From Bin5 sp965208965 (GTDB taxonomy: Bacteria; Chloroflexota; Anaerolineae; Caldilineales; Caldilineaceae): DNA of 64,000 bases. The notes beneath the pieces were generated by a model, which ran no database searches, was not told the origin of the DNA, and saw only the letters and a list, made by a program, of their open reading frames with translations. This document shows positions 22,511-30,245 of the stretch, in pieces. The position numbers and the translations under genes are program-made. The first letter of the stretch is position 1; the number at the start of each line of letters is the position of its first letter. Location of the stretch: contig OZ242384.1 of assembly GCA_965208965.1 (NCBI GenBank), forward strand, positions 620,001 through 684,000, in the 5' to 3' direction.

Positions 22511-22545
22511 AAGAGGCACCGGCTGAAGTGCAGCCAGTGCCTCTT
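22511..22545 (+). terminator. Hairpin terminator after hsp20
   Basis: AAGAGGCAC...GTGCCTCTT flanks an inner CGGCT/AGCC pairing, forming a long stem about 37 bases after the hsp20 stop. The downstream arm ends in CTTCTTGT rather than a clean T-run. A second perfect 8-bp hairpin (CCCCGACA/TGTCGGGG, 22585-22608) follows. Confidence 0.65.
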
Positions 22546-22813
22546 CTTGTACATTGCACTTCGTCCGAAACGGAAGGGGAGGAACCCCGACAACGGACTC
22601 TGTCGGGGCCCCTTAAGGAGGAAGGAAGAAGAATGGTCGCGGCGGAAGCTTTTGGGATGCCGACCCCACGCGACACCTGCTTCAGCCACTTGCGACAACT
22701 ATACTCCAGTTTCAGCCGGCTTTCACTATGCAATTTGCATAATGATTCCTCTATTTGGCTGGATGGTTTGACCGCATGCAACGACTTTGAGAAGGATTCA
22801 CCGGTTCGGGACG

Positions 22814-22819
22814 TATAAT
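22814..22819 (+). promoter_or_regulatory. Candidate -10 box for selD
   Basis: A consensus TATAAT lies 109 bases upstream of the selD ATG. No good -35 hexamer is present at 17 bp spacing, so this is tentative. A 13-bp perfect palindrome, ATGCAATTTGCAT (22728-22740), lies about 75 bases further upstream and could be an operator. The rest of the 22546-22927 gap shows no gene. Confidence 0.4.
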
Positions 22820-22927
22820 CTGTACAGTCGCCGCAAGTGGCCACATTTGGCCGCAGTTGTACTTGGTTCAGACTGGGCCTGTGATAAAATTGTGCCGCAG
22901 GATTGGATCTACTCAGGACGCATTGAG

Positions 22928-24052
22928 ATGACAGAGTCAACAGTACCCTTGACCGCCCGCGTCGCCTGCGCCGGTTGAGCCTCGAAGCTCCCTCCCGGAG
23001 CGTTGTCGCAGGTCGTGCGGCAGATGGCTGCGGTCTTTCCGCAAACCGAATACCCGGATGTTCTCATCGGCCTGGGCAAACCGGACGATGCGGCCGTCTA
23101 TCGCCTGGATGACGAGCGTGTTCTCATTCAGACGACCGACTTTTTCACGCCAATCGTTGACGATCCCTGGCTGTACGGGGCGATCGCCGCCGCCAATTCC
23201 ATGAGCGACGTCTACGCTATGGGCGGTGAGGTACGCGTCTGTCTAAATATTGCCGGATTTCCCGAAGATCTGCCGGCCGAGGTGGTCGGCGAAATTCTGG
23301 CGGGGGGCGCCGCCAAAGTGCAGGAGGCCGATGCTGCCATCGCTGGCGGGCATACCGTGACCAATCCAGAGCCGTTCTATGGCTTGAGTGTCACAGGTGT
23401 GGCCTCTGCCGCGTCGCTTTTTCGTAAAGGAAGCGCAGCGGCAGGCGATCACCTGGTCCTGACCAAACCGCTCGGCACCGGCATTATTACTACGGCCGCC
23501 AAGCTCACTGGCTCGGCGGAGAGTTCGGCCTCTCGCAAGATGCGGCGGGCGAAGGGGAAACCGGACATTCAATCTTCCCATCTTGAAGACGCCATCGGTT
23601 CGATGACCCGCTTAAACCGCGCGTCCGCGTGTGCGGGCCGAGCCGCGGGCGTACGAAGCGGTACGGATATCACCGGTTTCGGCTTGTTGGGTCACGCGGT
23701 CGAACTGGCGACGGCGTCTGCGGCTGATACGCCGATTCAGCTCCAGATCGAGGCGGAGCGTGTACCGGCTCTGCCCGGCGCCTTCGACTATATCAAGGCC
23801 GGTTATCTGACCCGAGGAAGCGTCCGCAATCCGGAGCACTTTGGAGGACATGTCGCCGCGGCCAACGGTGTGAGCGCCGCGCACAAGACGCTGTTGTGGG
23901 AGGCCGAAACCAGCGGAGGTCTTCTGCTAGCGGTTCCGCCATCGGGTCTCGGTCGCTTCCGAGACGTATGCGAGAGGGAAGAGCAATTCTTCTGGGAAAT
24001 CGGAACTGTTCAGCCAGCCCGGGAGGATGGACCGGTCATCAGGCTTCTCTAG
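22928..24052 (+). CDS. selD: Selenide, water dikinase (selenophosphate synthase), selenocysteine-containing
   Basis: A 374-residue enzyme that makes selenophosphate, the selenium donor for selenocysteine and selenouridine, from selenide and ATP. The gene starts at ATG 22928 and has an in-frame TGA at 22976-22978, codon 17, in the context C-A-G-[UGA]-A-S-K. This aligns with the GAGCGCK motif of E. coli SelD, where Cys-17 is catalytic, and the essential Lys is retained three residues later. The frame continues without a stop to 24052. The body carries the AIRS-fold signatures DDAAVY, TTDFFTPIVDDPW, NSMSDVYAMGG, AGGHT, DITGFGLLGHA and WEAETSGGLLLAVP. Conventional gene calling would begin at an internal TTG (23003) and lose the active site. 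A candidate bSECIS hairpin follows the UGA. Confidence 0.93.
22983..23005 (+). promoter_or_regulatory. Candidate bacterial SECIS element in selD
   Basis: GCTCC (22987-22991) and GGAGC (22997-23001) pair around a CTCCC loop. The helix can extend outward with C-G, G-T and A-T pairs past one mismatch (22983-23005). The stem begins within about 5-9 bases of the UGA, the position expected for a bSECIS read by SelB. Confidence 0.6.
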
Positions 24053-24226
24053 GGAACCACAGTAGGGAACCTCAGTACTGCAGCCACGTGGACCTCGTAT
24101 GCGTAGACACAGCAACTACGCACACGCTCGCGTTTCTCGCGCTTCTCACCGACTCGAAATCCCCATACGCGATGCTGTAAAGGTCAGATTTCCTGCGTCG
24201 AATCAGGTGGGCCTGAGGTTTCATCA

Positions 24227-25393
24227 TCACCTTCCGGTCCCTGCTGATTCGCCCCCCTCCTCGTCCTCGTTTTCGTCAGTTAAAGGGGCGGCAGCCTGGG
24301 GACGGGCCCACTGTTCACTGCTCCAGTCGGATCGCTCATCGCCGCTGTTAGAATCCGGCTCCTGGCCCGCGTGTGTGGAAAACTCACCAAAATCGTAGTA
24401 TTCGTCCTCACCTGCCTCTTGTGTGGCAGGCAGGGGGCGGCGACCAGGCGTATCGACTACATAGCCGCCGTCCGGCATAGGGGGCGGTTCACTTTCAGCT
24501 TGGAGAGACTCGCTCTCCTCCGGACCGCCGGCGGCAACGTCCGATACGGAGGGAGGCGGGCCGGCCAGCGCGCTTAACGGTGTAGACACCACCGGCATCG
24601 GCGAACGCGAGCGCATTGGCGGCGGGAGAATCGTGCGGTTCACTTCCCAAGCGCGAAAACGGACAATGGCCATACCCAGTAGAGCGAGACCCAGCAAGGC
24701 ATAGACCCCGAGAATGAGGATGAGCACCAGCTGATTGACCAGATCCATGATGGGAAGACCGGCTCCGATCCTTTCGAGCTGCGCGAACAGAGGGCCCGTT
24801 TCCAAGACCTCGCGACGCAAAAAGACGCCGAGGGCGACGTAGATGACCAACGCGGCCACCGTCATCAACCAGTTGCTCAGTACAGCAAGGAAATAGTCCC
24901 CCGCGGTCGTTCTGAACTGCATCGGCTGGTCGCTCAGCGACACATTGTTCAGTATCTTGCTGCGCAGACGGTTGCGCCCCCAGTAGTAGTAGAGTCCCAC
25001 GGTCAGGGGCGTAAAGACAACGAGAAGAAGCCACTCCCAAAAGATATCGATCGTATTACCCTCATACTCCATACGCAGGCCGTTGGGCGTGAGCGTGTGG
25101 GCGTATTGCCAGCGAAGCATCCTGGTCGCGGCGAAACCGAGAATAACGTATAACCCGAGGGTAATCAGCGTGAAGAATCCGATGACAATGAACTGCACAA
25201 ACACCTCGGCGCCAGAGCCGTCAAACTCCAACTGCTGGTCCTCATAGTATGTGCTTTCGGTGACTATTCGTTGCCAGCGAGCGTACCCCCAGGGCACGTA
25301 AATGCACAGGGTAATCCCTGTAAGGAATGCTATCAGAATCAGGTTTCCGTATACATTCAGCCAGCGGCCGCGAAACTCCAGGTTGGTAGGCAT
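24227..25393 (-). CDS. DUF898 (YjgN-like) membrane protein with acidic tail
   Basis: A 388-residue integral membrane protein of unknown function. The N-terminal ~290 residues hold two or three repeats of a DUF898-like unit. Each has an F-x-G opening, a hydrophobic helix ending in T-L-G-[IL]-Y or T-x-x-L-C-I-Y-x-P-W-G, and an R-rich loop. There are about six membrane helices. The C-terminal ~110 residues are hydrophilic, rich in Pro, Glu, Ser and Asp, and probably disordered in the cytoplasm. The start has AGGAAGGA upstream of the ATG. It is a single gene facing selD, with no terminator that I can identify. Confidence 0.7.
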   Translation of the reverse strand: MPTNLEFRGRWLNVYGNLILIAFLTGITLCIYVPWGYARWQRIVTESTYYEDQQLEFDGSGAEVFVQFIVIGFFTLITLGLYVILGFAATRMLRWQYAHTLTPNGLRMEYEGNTIDIFWEWLLLVVFTPLTVGLYYYWGRNRLRSKILNNVSLSDQPMQFRTTAGDYFLAVLSNWLMTVAALVIYVALGVFLRREVLETGPLFAQLERIGAGLPIMDLVNQLVLILILGVYALLGLALLGMAIVRFRAWEVNRTILPPPMRSRSPMPVVSTPLSALAGPPPSVSDVAAGGPEESESLQAESEPPPMPDGGYVVDTPGRRPLPATQEAGEDEYYDFGEFSTHAGQEPDSNSGDERSDWSSEQWARPQAAAPLTDENEDEEGGESAGTGR

Positions 25394-25532
25394 GGCAGAA
25401 TCCTTCCTAGTGCAAGAAGTTCAGTTGAAGGCCTCGGGGGGTCGGTCAAAGCTGTCAAAACAGTATAGCCCAGGGGGAACCGGCTGACAAAGTGGGTCCG
25501 CAGAACCCCGGCAACACTCCTGCTCCTGGACG

Positions 25533-26738
25533 TCAAAGTACGCCGTCGTTGCGCAACGCATCGATCTCTTCTTCTGTCATAGCCAGCTTCTCTCGCAGCA
25601 GTTCGTTGGTGTGCTCGCCCAGCAGCGGGGGCGGCCGGGATATTTGCGCCGGGGTGAGGTCCAGCTTGGGCACAGGCCCGACCAGTTTGATACTGTCTCC
25701 GTTTCCGTCGGTAAGCGTTTGCACCATCTGCCTGTGCTCGGCCTGGGGCGTCTCCAGCGCGGTGGGAATGTCGTTGACCGGGCCGCACGGTACGCCTGCC
25801 GCGCGCAGCCGTTCGATCCACTCGTCGGTAGTGCATTGGCAGAAATGGACGGCGAGGGCAGGAATGAGCAGTTCTCGAAACTGGACGCGGGCCGGATTTG
25901 TAGAAAAACGCTCGTCGCTTGCCCAGGTAGGCTCACCCACAGCCTGTGCCAGTGAAGCAAATTGACTGTCGTTGCCCACCGCCAGCATGAGATGGCCGTC
26001 GGCGGTAGCAAAGGTTTGATAGGGCACGACGGTGCCATGGGCGTTGCCGTAGCGGCGGGGCGGGTCGCCGGAAAGGAGATAGCCGCTGGCGACGTTTGCC
26101 AGCCAGCTCAACTGCGTATCATAAAGCCCGATATCTATGTACTGACCCTCACCGGTCCTATCGCGATGCTGCACGGCCGCCATTATCGCCACTGCCGCCT
26201 GCAGACCGGCCGTGATGTCGACGATAGCCACCCCAACTTTGAAAGGCTCACCATCGGTGCCTTCGCTCGTTGGGCCGGTTATACTCATGATGCCGCCCTG
26301 GGCCTGGATTACGGTGTCATAGCCGGGAAGGGCCCGATCGGGGCCGGTCTGGCCATAGCCTGTAATAGCGCAGTAGATCAGACCGGGATTGTCGGTGCGA
26401 AGGCGTTCATAGTTCAGCCCCATCCGCTCCATCCCGCCCGCCTTGAAATTTTCCACAACGACATCGGCCTGCGCGACCAGCAGTCGGAAGATCTTCTGAC
26501 CGGCCTCGGTCTTCAGATTCAGGGTAAGTCCGCGCTTATTGCGATTGGCGCAGAGGAAGTATGCGCTCTGGCCGCCGTCGGTGAATGGGGGACCCCAGTG
26601 GCGGGAGTCGTCCCCGCGGCCCGGCTGCTCGATCTTGATCACCTCAGCGCCGTAATCGCCCAGCGTCATCGCGGCGTATGGACCGGCGAGGACGCGGGAA
26701 AGATCGAGAACTGTGATGTGGGCCAGGGCGTGGGGCAT
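25533..26738 (-). CDS. Class III CoA-transferase (CaiB/BaiF family)
   Basis: A 401-residue family III CoA-transferase that moves CoA between carboxylic acids through an aspartyl-CoA thioester. The N-terminus DLSRVLAGPYAAMTLGDYGAEVIKIE is typical. The likely nucleophile is the Asp in VAIVDITAGLQAA. FSTNPARVQFRELL and GPVNDIPTALETPQ follow in the C-terminal part. Similarity to formyl-, succinyl- and carnitine-CoA transferases does not give the substrate. It lies 50 bp downstream of the Uma2-type gene on the same strand. Together with the PhyH enzymes it may indicate acyl-CoA or dicarboxylate metabolism, but no direct link is visible. Confidence 0.88.
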   Translation of the reverse strand: MPHALAHITVLDLSRVLAGPYAAMTLGDYGAEVIKIEQPGRGDDSRHWGPPFTDGGQSAYFLCANRNKRGLTLNLKTEAGQKIFRLLVAQADVVVENFKAGGMERMGLNYERLRTDNPGLIYCAITGYGQTGPDRALPGYDTVIQAQGGIMSITGPTSEGTDGEPFKVGVAIVDITAGLQAAVAIMAAVQHRDRTGEGQYIDIGLYDTQLSWLANVASGYLLSGDPPRRYGNAHGTVVPYQTFATADGHLMLAVGNDSQFASLAQAVGEPTWASDERFSTNPARVQFRELLIPALAVHFCQCTTDEWIERLRAAGVPCGPVNDIPTALETPQAEHRQMVQTLTDGNGDSIKLVGPVPKLDLTPAQISRPPPLLGEHTNELLREKLAMTEEEIDALRNDGVL

Positions 26739-26788
26739 TGGAGTTGCGCGGCGAGACGGGGGCGAAAGATTTGGAATTTCTTCGGAAA

Positions 26789-27352
26789 TCAGATTGCGAA
26801 GAGTTCGGAAACGGGAAGTGTGAATCCGGTCAGCGGCCCCGTACCGGCCAGCGTGTCGCCGCTGCGCAGGGCGGTGCGCTGCGCAGCAGAACGGTAGACA
26901 AAGACGGTCTCTTCCTCAGGGTCGACGATCCAGAGTGTGCCGACGCTGATCGAGAAGTAGTCATCTATCTTCTGACTCATGTCCGCCCAACTATCAGTCG
27001 GGGACAGAATCTCTACTACGAGGTCCGGCGCAACCTCAACAAAACCGGCCGGCGGGCCGGCGGGCAGTTTTGCATAAGACCAGAAGGCCAGATCTGCGCC
27101 GCGTATCCGATCCGGATCATGTCGGATGTATATTCCGATTTCTCCAACCAAGCACCAGCCTGCTTTCGTGTTGTCAACAAAGGCGCCCAAGAGGCGAGCA
27201 AGCCTTGATTCAAGGAACCCGTGTATTCCGCCGGTTGGACTCATTCTTACGATCACTCCGTCAATGAGTTCACAGGGGCCGATGTCACCCATTGCCAGCA
27301 GGTCGGAACCGGTGATGATACCAGTCGTTGTTTCCATCGAATGCGCTGTCAT
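26789..27352 (-). CDS. Uma2-family (DUF820) restriction-endonuclease-fold protein
   Basis: A 187-residue PD-(D/E)XK-fold protein common in Chloroflexota and cyanobacteria. The motifs ELIDGVIVRMSPTGGIHG, RGADLAFWSYAKLP and DLVVEILSPTDSWADMSQKIDDYF correspond to the E...D...ExL-S...K pattern of the Uma2 family. The start at 27352 has AAGGAG 8 bases upstream; the longer frame to 27403 is unsupported. The biological role of these abundant proteins is unknown: a nuclease is presumed and mobile-element association has been suggested. An extended -10 candidate lies at 27440-27445. Confidence 0.82.
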   Translation of the reverse strand: MTAHSMETTTGIITGSDLLAMGDIGPCELIDGVIVRMSPTGGIHGFLESRLARLLGAFVDNTKAGWCLVGEIGIYIRHDPDRIRGADLAFWSYAKLPAGPPAGFVEVAPDLVVEILSPTDSWADMSQKIDDYFSISVGTLWIVDPEEETVFVYRSAAQRTALRSGDTLAGTGPLTGFTLPVSELFAI

Positions 27353-27439
27353 CGGTCTGCTCCTTGCTTCCCTTCCAACGCGTGTACCCTGCCTGTTCGA
27401 CATATTTGCCGGAAAAAGAAGCGTCTGTCTTCGACATGC

Positions 27440-27448
27440 AGTATAGCA
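27440..27448 (-). promoter_or_regulatory. Extended -10 promoter for the Uma2-type gene
   Basis: On the minus strand TGCTATACT gives a TGn-TATACT extended -10. Transcription would start ~80 bases before the ATG at 27352. No strong -35 is seen. Confidence 0.4.
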
Positions 27449-27559
27449 TATCCCGCGACGGGCGCGACACAGCCGTTTTGATTCAATACGGCAGAAGTGA
27501 AGTGCCTGCCAACTGAGCGCGCTGGCCCCTCCGATTGTGGTTCAACGAAGAAAGAGCAC

Positions 27560-27565
27560 TATAAT
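27560..27565 (+). promoter_or_regulatory. Candidate -10 box for the cyclophilin gene
   Basis: A consensus TATAAT with a weak TTGTGG -35 at 19 bp (27535-27540). It lies 130 bases upstream of the cyclophilin start, in an otherwise featureless gap. Confidence 0.4.
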
Positions 27566-27694
27566 GCAGACAGAGTCCGGCCCTTATCCCCTGCGCCGCA
27601 TTCGTGAGACCAGTTCAATCCTCTCCCGGCGAAATGTTCGCTGAGAGAAGCGAGAGAGCCACTATTCTCATACCATCACCGAAAGGAAATGCTA

Positions 27695-28174
27695 ATGACG
27701 CAGTATACATCTCCCCCGGCCATGCAAATCGATCCGTCGAAGACCTACACGGCCACGATCCAGACCAACCGCGGGGATATCGTCATAGACCTCTATGCCG
27801 ACAAGGTTCCGAACACGGTCAACAATTTCGTGGCCCTAGCCCGCGACGGCTATTATGACGGCGTGAAATTTCACCGTGTAATCGCAGATTTCATGGTCCA
27901 AGGCGGCGACCCCAGCGGCAGTGGGCGGGGCGGCCCCGGCTACCAGTTCAACGACGAATTTCACCCCGAACTGGTGCATGACGGACCAGGCGTGCTCAGC
28001 ATGGCCAATGCCGGACCCAACACCAACGGCAGCCAGTTCTTCATCACCCACGTGGCCACGAACTGGCTCGACAACAAACACTCCGTCTTCGGCAGAGTGC
28101 GCAGCGGCCAGGATGTCGTCGATGCGATTCAGCAGGGAGATGTGATGGAAAAAGTTGAAATCGAGGAAAGTTAG
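27695..28174 (+). CDS. Peptidyl-prolyl cis-trans isomerase, cyclophilin type
   Basis: A 159-residue cytoplasmic cyclophilin that catalyses proline isomerisation during folding. It has the single-domain pattern: VPNTVNNFVALA, then YDGVKFHRVIADFMVQGGDP with the catalytic Arg, GVLSMANAGPNTNGSQFFITH and HSVFGRV. There is no signal peptide. The second ATG (27695) is preferred because AAAGGA is 9 bases upstream; the first ATG, at 27689, would leave almost no spacing. It is a single-gene unit ended by a hairpin shared with the convergent ABC genes. Confidence 0.94.
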   Translation: MTQYTSPPAMQIDPSKTYTATIQTNRGDIVIDLYADKVPNTVNNFVALARDGYYDGVKFHRVIADFMVQGGDPSGSGRGGPGYQFNDEFHPELVHDGPGVLSMANAGPNTNGSQFFITHVATNWLDNKHSVFGRVRSGQDVVDAIQQGDVMEKVEIEES

Positions 28175-28187
28175 AGGTAAAAGGCGG

Positions 28188-28217
28188 GGAGTGAGGAACC
28201 AGAATCTTCCTCACTCC
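28188..28217. terminator. Bidirectional hairpin between cyclophilin and ABC genes
   Basis: GGAGTGAGGAA (28188-28198) and TTCCTCACTCC (28207-28217) form a perfect 11-bp stem with an 8-base loop. It lies between convergent genes ending at 28174 and 28232, where it can terminate both transcripts. Confidence 0.7.
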
Positions 28218-28231
28218 TCGTCAGGTTACAG

Positions 28232-30244
28232 TCAGTTCAAGATGTAGTTCTTGGCTCGCGGATCGCTCTCCACCGCCCATTGCATCGTGTACAACTTGTG
28301 GTAACGGCCATGTCGCGCCAGGAGTTCCTCGTGGCTCCCTTCCTCCAGAACCTGCCCCTGATCCAAGACGACAATCTTGTCCGAATTGACAATTGTATTA
28401 AGCCGGTGGGCGATGACAAAGCTGGTGCGCCCCTTGAGTAACTGCTCCAAACCGGCCTGAATCTGCCGTTCCGTCGTTGTGTCGATGGAGCTGGTGGCCT
28501 CGTCCAGAATGAGGATGCGAGGATCCGCCAACAAGGCGCGTGCGAAGGAGACTATCTGACGCTGTCCTACGCTCAGGTTGACACCATTTTCACCCACCTG
28601 GGTGTCGTAGCCATTGGGCAGCTTGCGGATGAACTCATCAGCGCCTACGGCAACAGTGGCAGCCTCCACATCGGCATCTGTCGCGTCCAGCCGCCCGTAG
28701 CGGATGTTGTCACGGATAGTCCCATCGAATAGAAAACTATCCTGAAGCACAATGCCCAACTGGGCCCGCAGACTGGCCTGCGTGACATCGCGAACGTCGT
28801 GGCCATCGATCAGCACGGCCCCGCCGGTCACGTCGAAGAAGCGGGCGATAAGGCGAATGACCGTACTCTTGCCGGCGCCGGTCTCGCCGACCAGGGCTAC
28901 TCGTTCGCCCGGCTCGGCACTGATGGTTACGCCTTGCAGAACGGGCTCGTCTTCTTTGTAGTTGAAGTGGACGTTGTCCAGGTCCACCCGACCCGCAATT
29001 GGGGGCAGCGCGAAGGCCTGGGGCGCGTCGTTCAGATCCGGCTCGGTGTCGAGGAGGGCGAAGAGGCGCTCGCTCGCGGCCATCGCCGCCTGGAAGGTAT
29101 AGTAGCGTCGGGACAGTTCACGTATTGGTTCGAAAAAGCGTTCCACCCAGATCACGAATGCTGCCAGTACGCCCGCGGTCAGTTGGTCGCCCAGAATCAG
29201 CCAACCACCGAGACCGACCACCAACGCTGTCGCCAGCGAGCCGATGAAGTCGACCCCGGGAAAGAAGAAGGCAGCCAGCTGGGTAGTGCGCAAATTGGCG
29301 TCAAAGTAGGAGCGGTTGAGATCTTCGAAATGGCGCGAGTTGGCCTGCTCGCGCGCGAAGCTCTTGGTCACACGGATGCCTGTGATCGATTCATTGAGAA
29401 AGCCATTGATCAGCGACAGACGTTGCCGCGCGGCGCGATAGGCCTCGCGCACATAGCGGCGGAAATAGTTGGTAAGAGCGATCATCGCCGGCATTACTGC
29501 AAAGGTAACCAGCGCCAGTTGCCAGTTCAGGAACAACATCGCCACGATGATGCCAACAAGAATAAATGCTGATCGGGCAAGCCCAGTGATCGACCAGGTA
29601 ACGAAGTCCTGCAGTACACTCACATCACTGATGAGCCGGCTCATGAGACGGCCAACGCTGTAGTCGTTGAAGAAGCCCATCGACAGCGTGTGCAGATGAC
29701 GGAAGAGTTGACTGCGGATGTCGGTCACGATGCGGGTGCCGGCATAGGCCATCACTGTGAGACGGGCGCGGCTTGCAACCCACTCCAGTGCGATCGCGGC
29801 CAGAAAAAGAACTGTCCAGAAGCGGAGTGTGCCCACGTTACCGGCGCGGATGCCTTCGTCAATTGCTCGCTGGATCATCCAAGGCGTACCCACGCTCATA
29901 ACTGAAGTTACGACGATCAGGATGAGCGAGATAACAAACTCCCGTTTGTAGACGACTACGTATTCCATCAACCGCTTGACCAACCGGCTGTCGTAGGTCT
30001 TTTCCTGCGCCTCCTCTTCGTCCGGCAACAGGTCCTGAATCTTGCGCTCGCGACGCAGCCTTTCCTGTTCGACGGCCGACAGACTGCTGTCCGATGTGGA
30101 CCGGGCCGCCTGTTCACGGCCGAAGGCGTCCCGCTGAAGCGGGAGTTTCTCAGTTACCATACTTGTCTCTCTTTGCGGCGAGGAAACCTGTCCATTCCCG
30201 CGGTGTGAGTGAGCAACTCTTCCACTGCCATTCGAATTGCTCAT
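28232..30244 (-). CDS. ABC exporter subunit, catalytic half of second heterodimer
   Basis: A 670-residue half-transporter: a ~115-residue hydrophilic N-terminal extension, a six-helix membrane domain, then an ATPase domain. Walker A is GETGAGKST, the signature is the divergent LSVGQRQ, and Walker B is intact (ILILDEATSSID). As in the first pair, this subunit carries the working catalytic Glu but a non-canonical signature, so its partner at 30246 supplies the degenerate site. The start at 30244 has GGGAG upstream and comes one base after the partner's TGA; a longer frame to 30412 lacks support. Its transcription comes from the promoter at 32192. The substrate is unknown. Confidence 0.9.
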   Translation of the reverse strand: MSNSNGSGRVAHSHRGNGQVSSPQRETSMVTEKLPLQRDAFGREQAARSTSDSSLSAVEQERLRRERKIQDLLPDEEEAQEKTYDSRLVKRLMEYVVVYKREFVISLILIVVTSVMSVGTPWMIQRAIDEGIRAGNVGTLRFWTVLFLAAIALEWVASRARLTVMAYAGTRIVTDIRSQLFRHLHTLSMGFFNDYSVGRLMSRLISDVSVLQDFVTWSITGLARSAFILVGIIVAMLFLNWQLALVTFAVMPAMIALTNYFRRYVREAYRAARQRLSLINGFLNESITGIRVTKSFAREQANSRHFEDLNRSYFDANLRTTQLAAFFFPGVDFIGSLATALVVGLGGWLILGDQLTAGVLAAFVIWVERFFEPIRELSRRYYTFQAAMAASERLFALLDTEPDLNDAPQAFALPPIAGRVDLDNVHFNYKEDEPVLQGVTISAEPGERVALVGETGAGKSTVIRLIARFFDVTGGAVLIDGHDVRDVTQASLRAQLGIVLQDSFLFDGTIRDNIRYGRLDATDADVEAATVAVGADEFIRKLPNGYDTQVGENGVNLSVGQRQIVSFARALLADPRILILDEATSSIDTTTERQIQAGLEQLLKGRTSFVIAHRLNTIVNSDKIVVLDQGQVLEEGSHEELLARHGRYHKLYTMQWAVESDPRAKNYILN

Positions 30245-30245
30245 T

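Noticed and set aside
23003..24052. SelD starting at TTG 23003 as a conventional gene
   Set aside because: This start removes the catalytic motif. The upstream frame with in-frame UGA at codon 17 and ATG 22928 matches SelD selenoproteins.
25962..26897. Plus-strand ORF of 311 residues opposite the CoA-transferase
   Set aside because: Antisense shadow of a gene with intact family motifs.
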